Below are positions 34,605 through 34,919 of a stretch of 34,919 bases of DNA, one piece after another (the first letter of the stretch is position 1; the number at the start of each line of letters is the position of its first letter). A program made the translations under genes and the position numbers. Source of the DNA: Lysobacteraceae bacterium 2PB (GTDB lineage: Bacteria > Pseudomonadota > Gammaproteobacteria > Xanthomonadales > Xanthomonadaceae); the NCBI GenBank assembly GCA_005502915.1, contig SCMT01000039.1, positions 1 to 34,919 on the forward strand, given 5' to 3'. Below the pieces are notes generated by a model. It did not search any database. It was not told the origin of the DNA and worked only from the letters and a program-made list of their open reading frames with translations.

Positions 34605-34697
34605 CTATGGTCGATTCCAAGCGCCTTGCGTGAAGCGCGGACTGGCCAGTGTCCCGACCATTCCACGAGCAGAGCCGCGCATGCGGCAAACATGTCC

Positions 34698-34919
34698 TCA
34701 GCGCGCAGCCTCGGCCGCGAGTGTGCCGATCCTCGCCCAGTCCTTCGCCTTCAGCGCATCGGCCGGCACCATCCAGGATCCACCCACGGTGAGCACGTTG
34801 GTCAGGGCGCGATAGGCGGGCGCCTTCGCGGCGTCGATGCCGCCGGTGGGACAGAACTTCGCCTGCGGGAACGGGCCGGCGAAGCCCTTCAGCGCGGCGA
34901 CACCGCCGCTGGCTTCGGC
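34698..34919 (-). CDS. eda: KDPG/KHG aldolase, C-terminal fragment
   Basis: The last 73 codons of a minus-strand gene are present; the start lies beyond the right edge. Reading leftward the protein runs [18 protein letters not shown], then [10 protein letters not shown] and [13 protein letters not shown], ending in TLAAEAAR. The FCPTGGI and GGSWM(V)P segments form the phosphate-binding part of 2-keto-3-deoxy-6-phosphogluconate aldolase. The enzyme splits KDPG to pyruvate and glyceraldehyde 3-phosphate, the last step specific to the Entner-Doudoroff pathway. With zwf at the other end, pathway genes flank the glucan locus on the same strand. Its promoter is outside the window. Confidence 0.92.
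   Translation of the reverse strand, partial: AEASGGVAALKGFAGPFPQAKFCPTGGIDAAKAPAYRALTNVLTVGGSWMVPADALKAKDWARIGTLAAEAAR

Noticed and set aside
1-34919. CRISPR arrays, tRNA or rRNA genes, insertion sequences and prophage genes
   Set aside because: No regularly spaced repeats, no cloverleaf or rRNA-like segments, and no transposase or integrase frames were found on either strand.

Overview
The window is GC-rich, densely packed DNA that looks like the chromosome of a Xanthomonadaceae/Lysobacteraceae bacterium (Xanthomonas, Lysobacter or Luteimonas type). The basis is gene content: large TonB-dependent receptors with adjacent tryptophan-halogenase-like, SapC and cupin/JmjC genes, an XgtA-like GH13 alpha-glucosidase, and REP-like stem-loops of the kind common in that group. 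I could not test the genus.

Layout. Left edge (1-152, minus): the first codons of zwf. 539-6279: beta-glucan degradation, with a secreted CBM56/crystallin/GH64 glucanase, a periplasmic or secreted GH3 glucohydrolase and a LacI-family regulator. 6649-14671: one apparent plus-strand operon of TonB-dependent receptor, halogenase 1, SapC, cupin/JmjC oxygenase and halogenase 2. 14807-16255 (minus): an FHS-type sugar permease behind a long structured leader. 16680-20479 (minus): GH97 alpha-glucosidase, DUF6445 and esterase operon, divergent from halogenase 3 (20661-22187). 22225-23853 (minus): cytoplasmic GH13 alpha-glucosidase, divergent from a MalT-like transporter and an exported GH13 amylase (24108-27221). 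27389-31609 (minus): exported GH13 enzyme, second LacI-family regulator and a small unknown gene, divergent from a second TonB receptor (31848-34541). Right edge (34698-34919, minus): the C-terminus of eda.

How it works together. Two 14-bp LacI-type operators each recur four times and split the window into two regulons. TGACA(A/G)CGCTGTCA precedes the GH64 gene, the GH3/LacI pair, the first TonB receptor operon and the FHS permease (beta-glucan module). TGAATACG(T/A)(T/A)TGCA lies in the three divergent regions of the alpha-glucan module, and a close relative lies 58 bp upstream of zwf. The implied flow is extracellular hydrolysis, TonB-dependent uptake, periplasmic hydrolysis, inner-membrane import and Entner-Doudoroff catabolism; zwf and eda flank the locus.

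Most unusual content: three flavin-dependent halogenase homologues and two predicted Fe(II)/2-oxoglutarate oxygenases (cupin/JmjC and DUF6445) wired into the two glycan regulons. The function of this receptor-associated oxidative chemistry is not settled. It is my best candidate for an undescribed system. All assignments come from reading the sequence; no database search was run.
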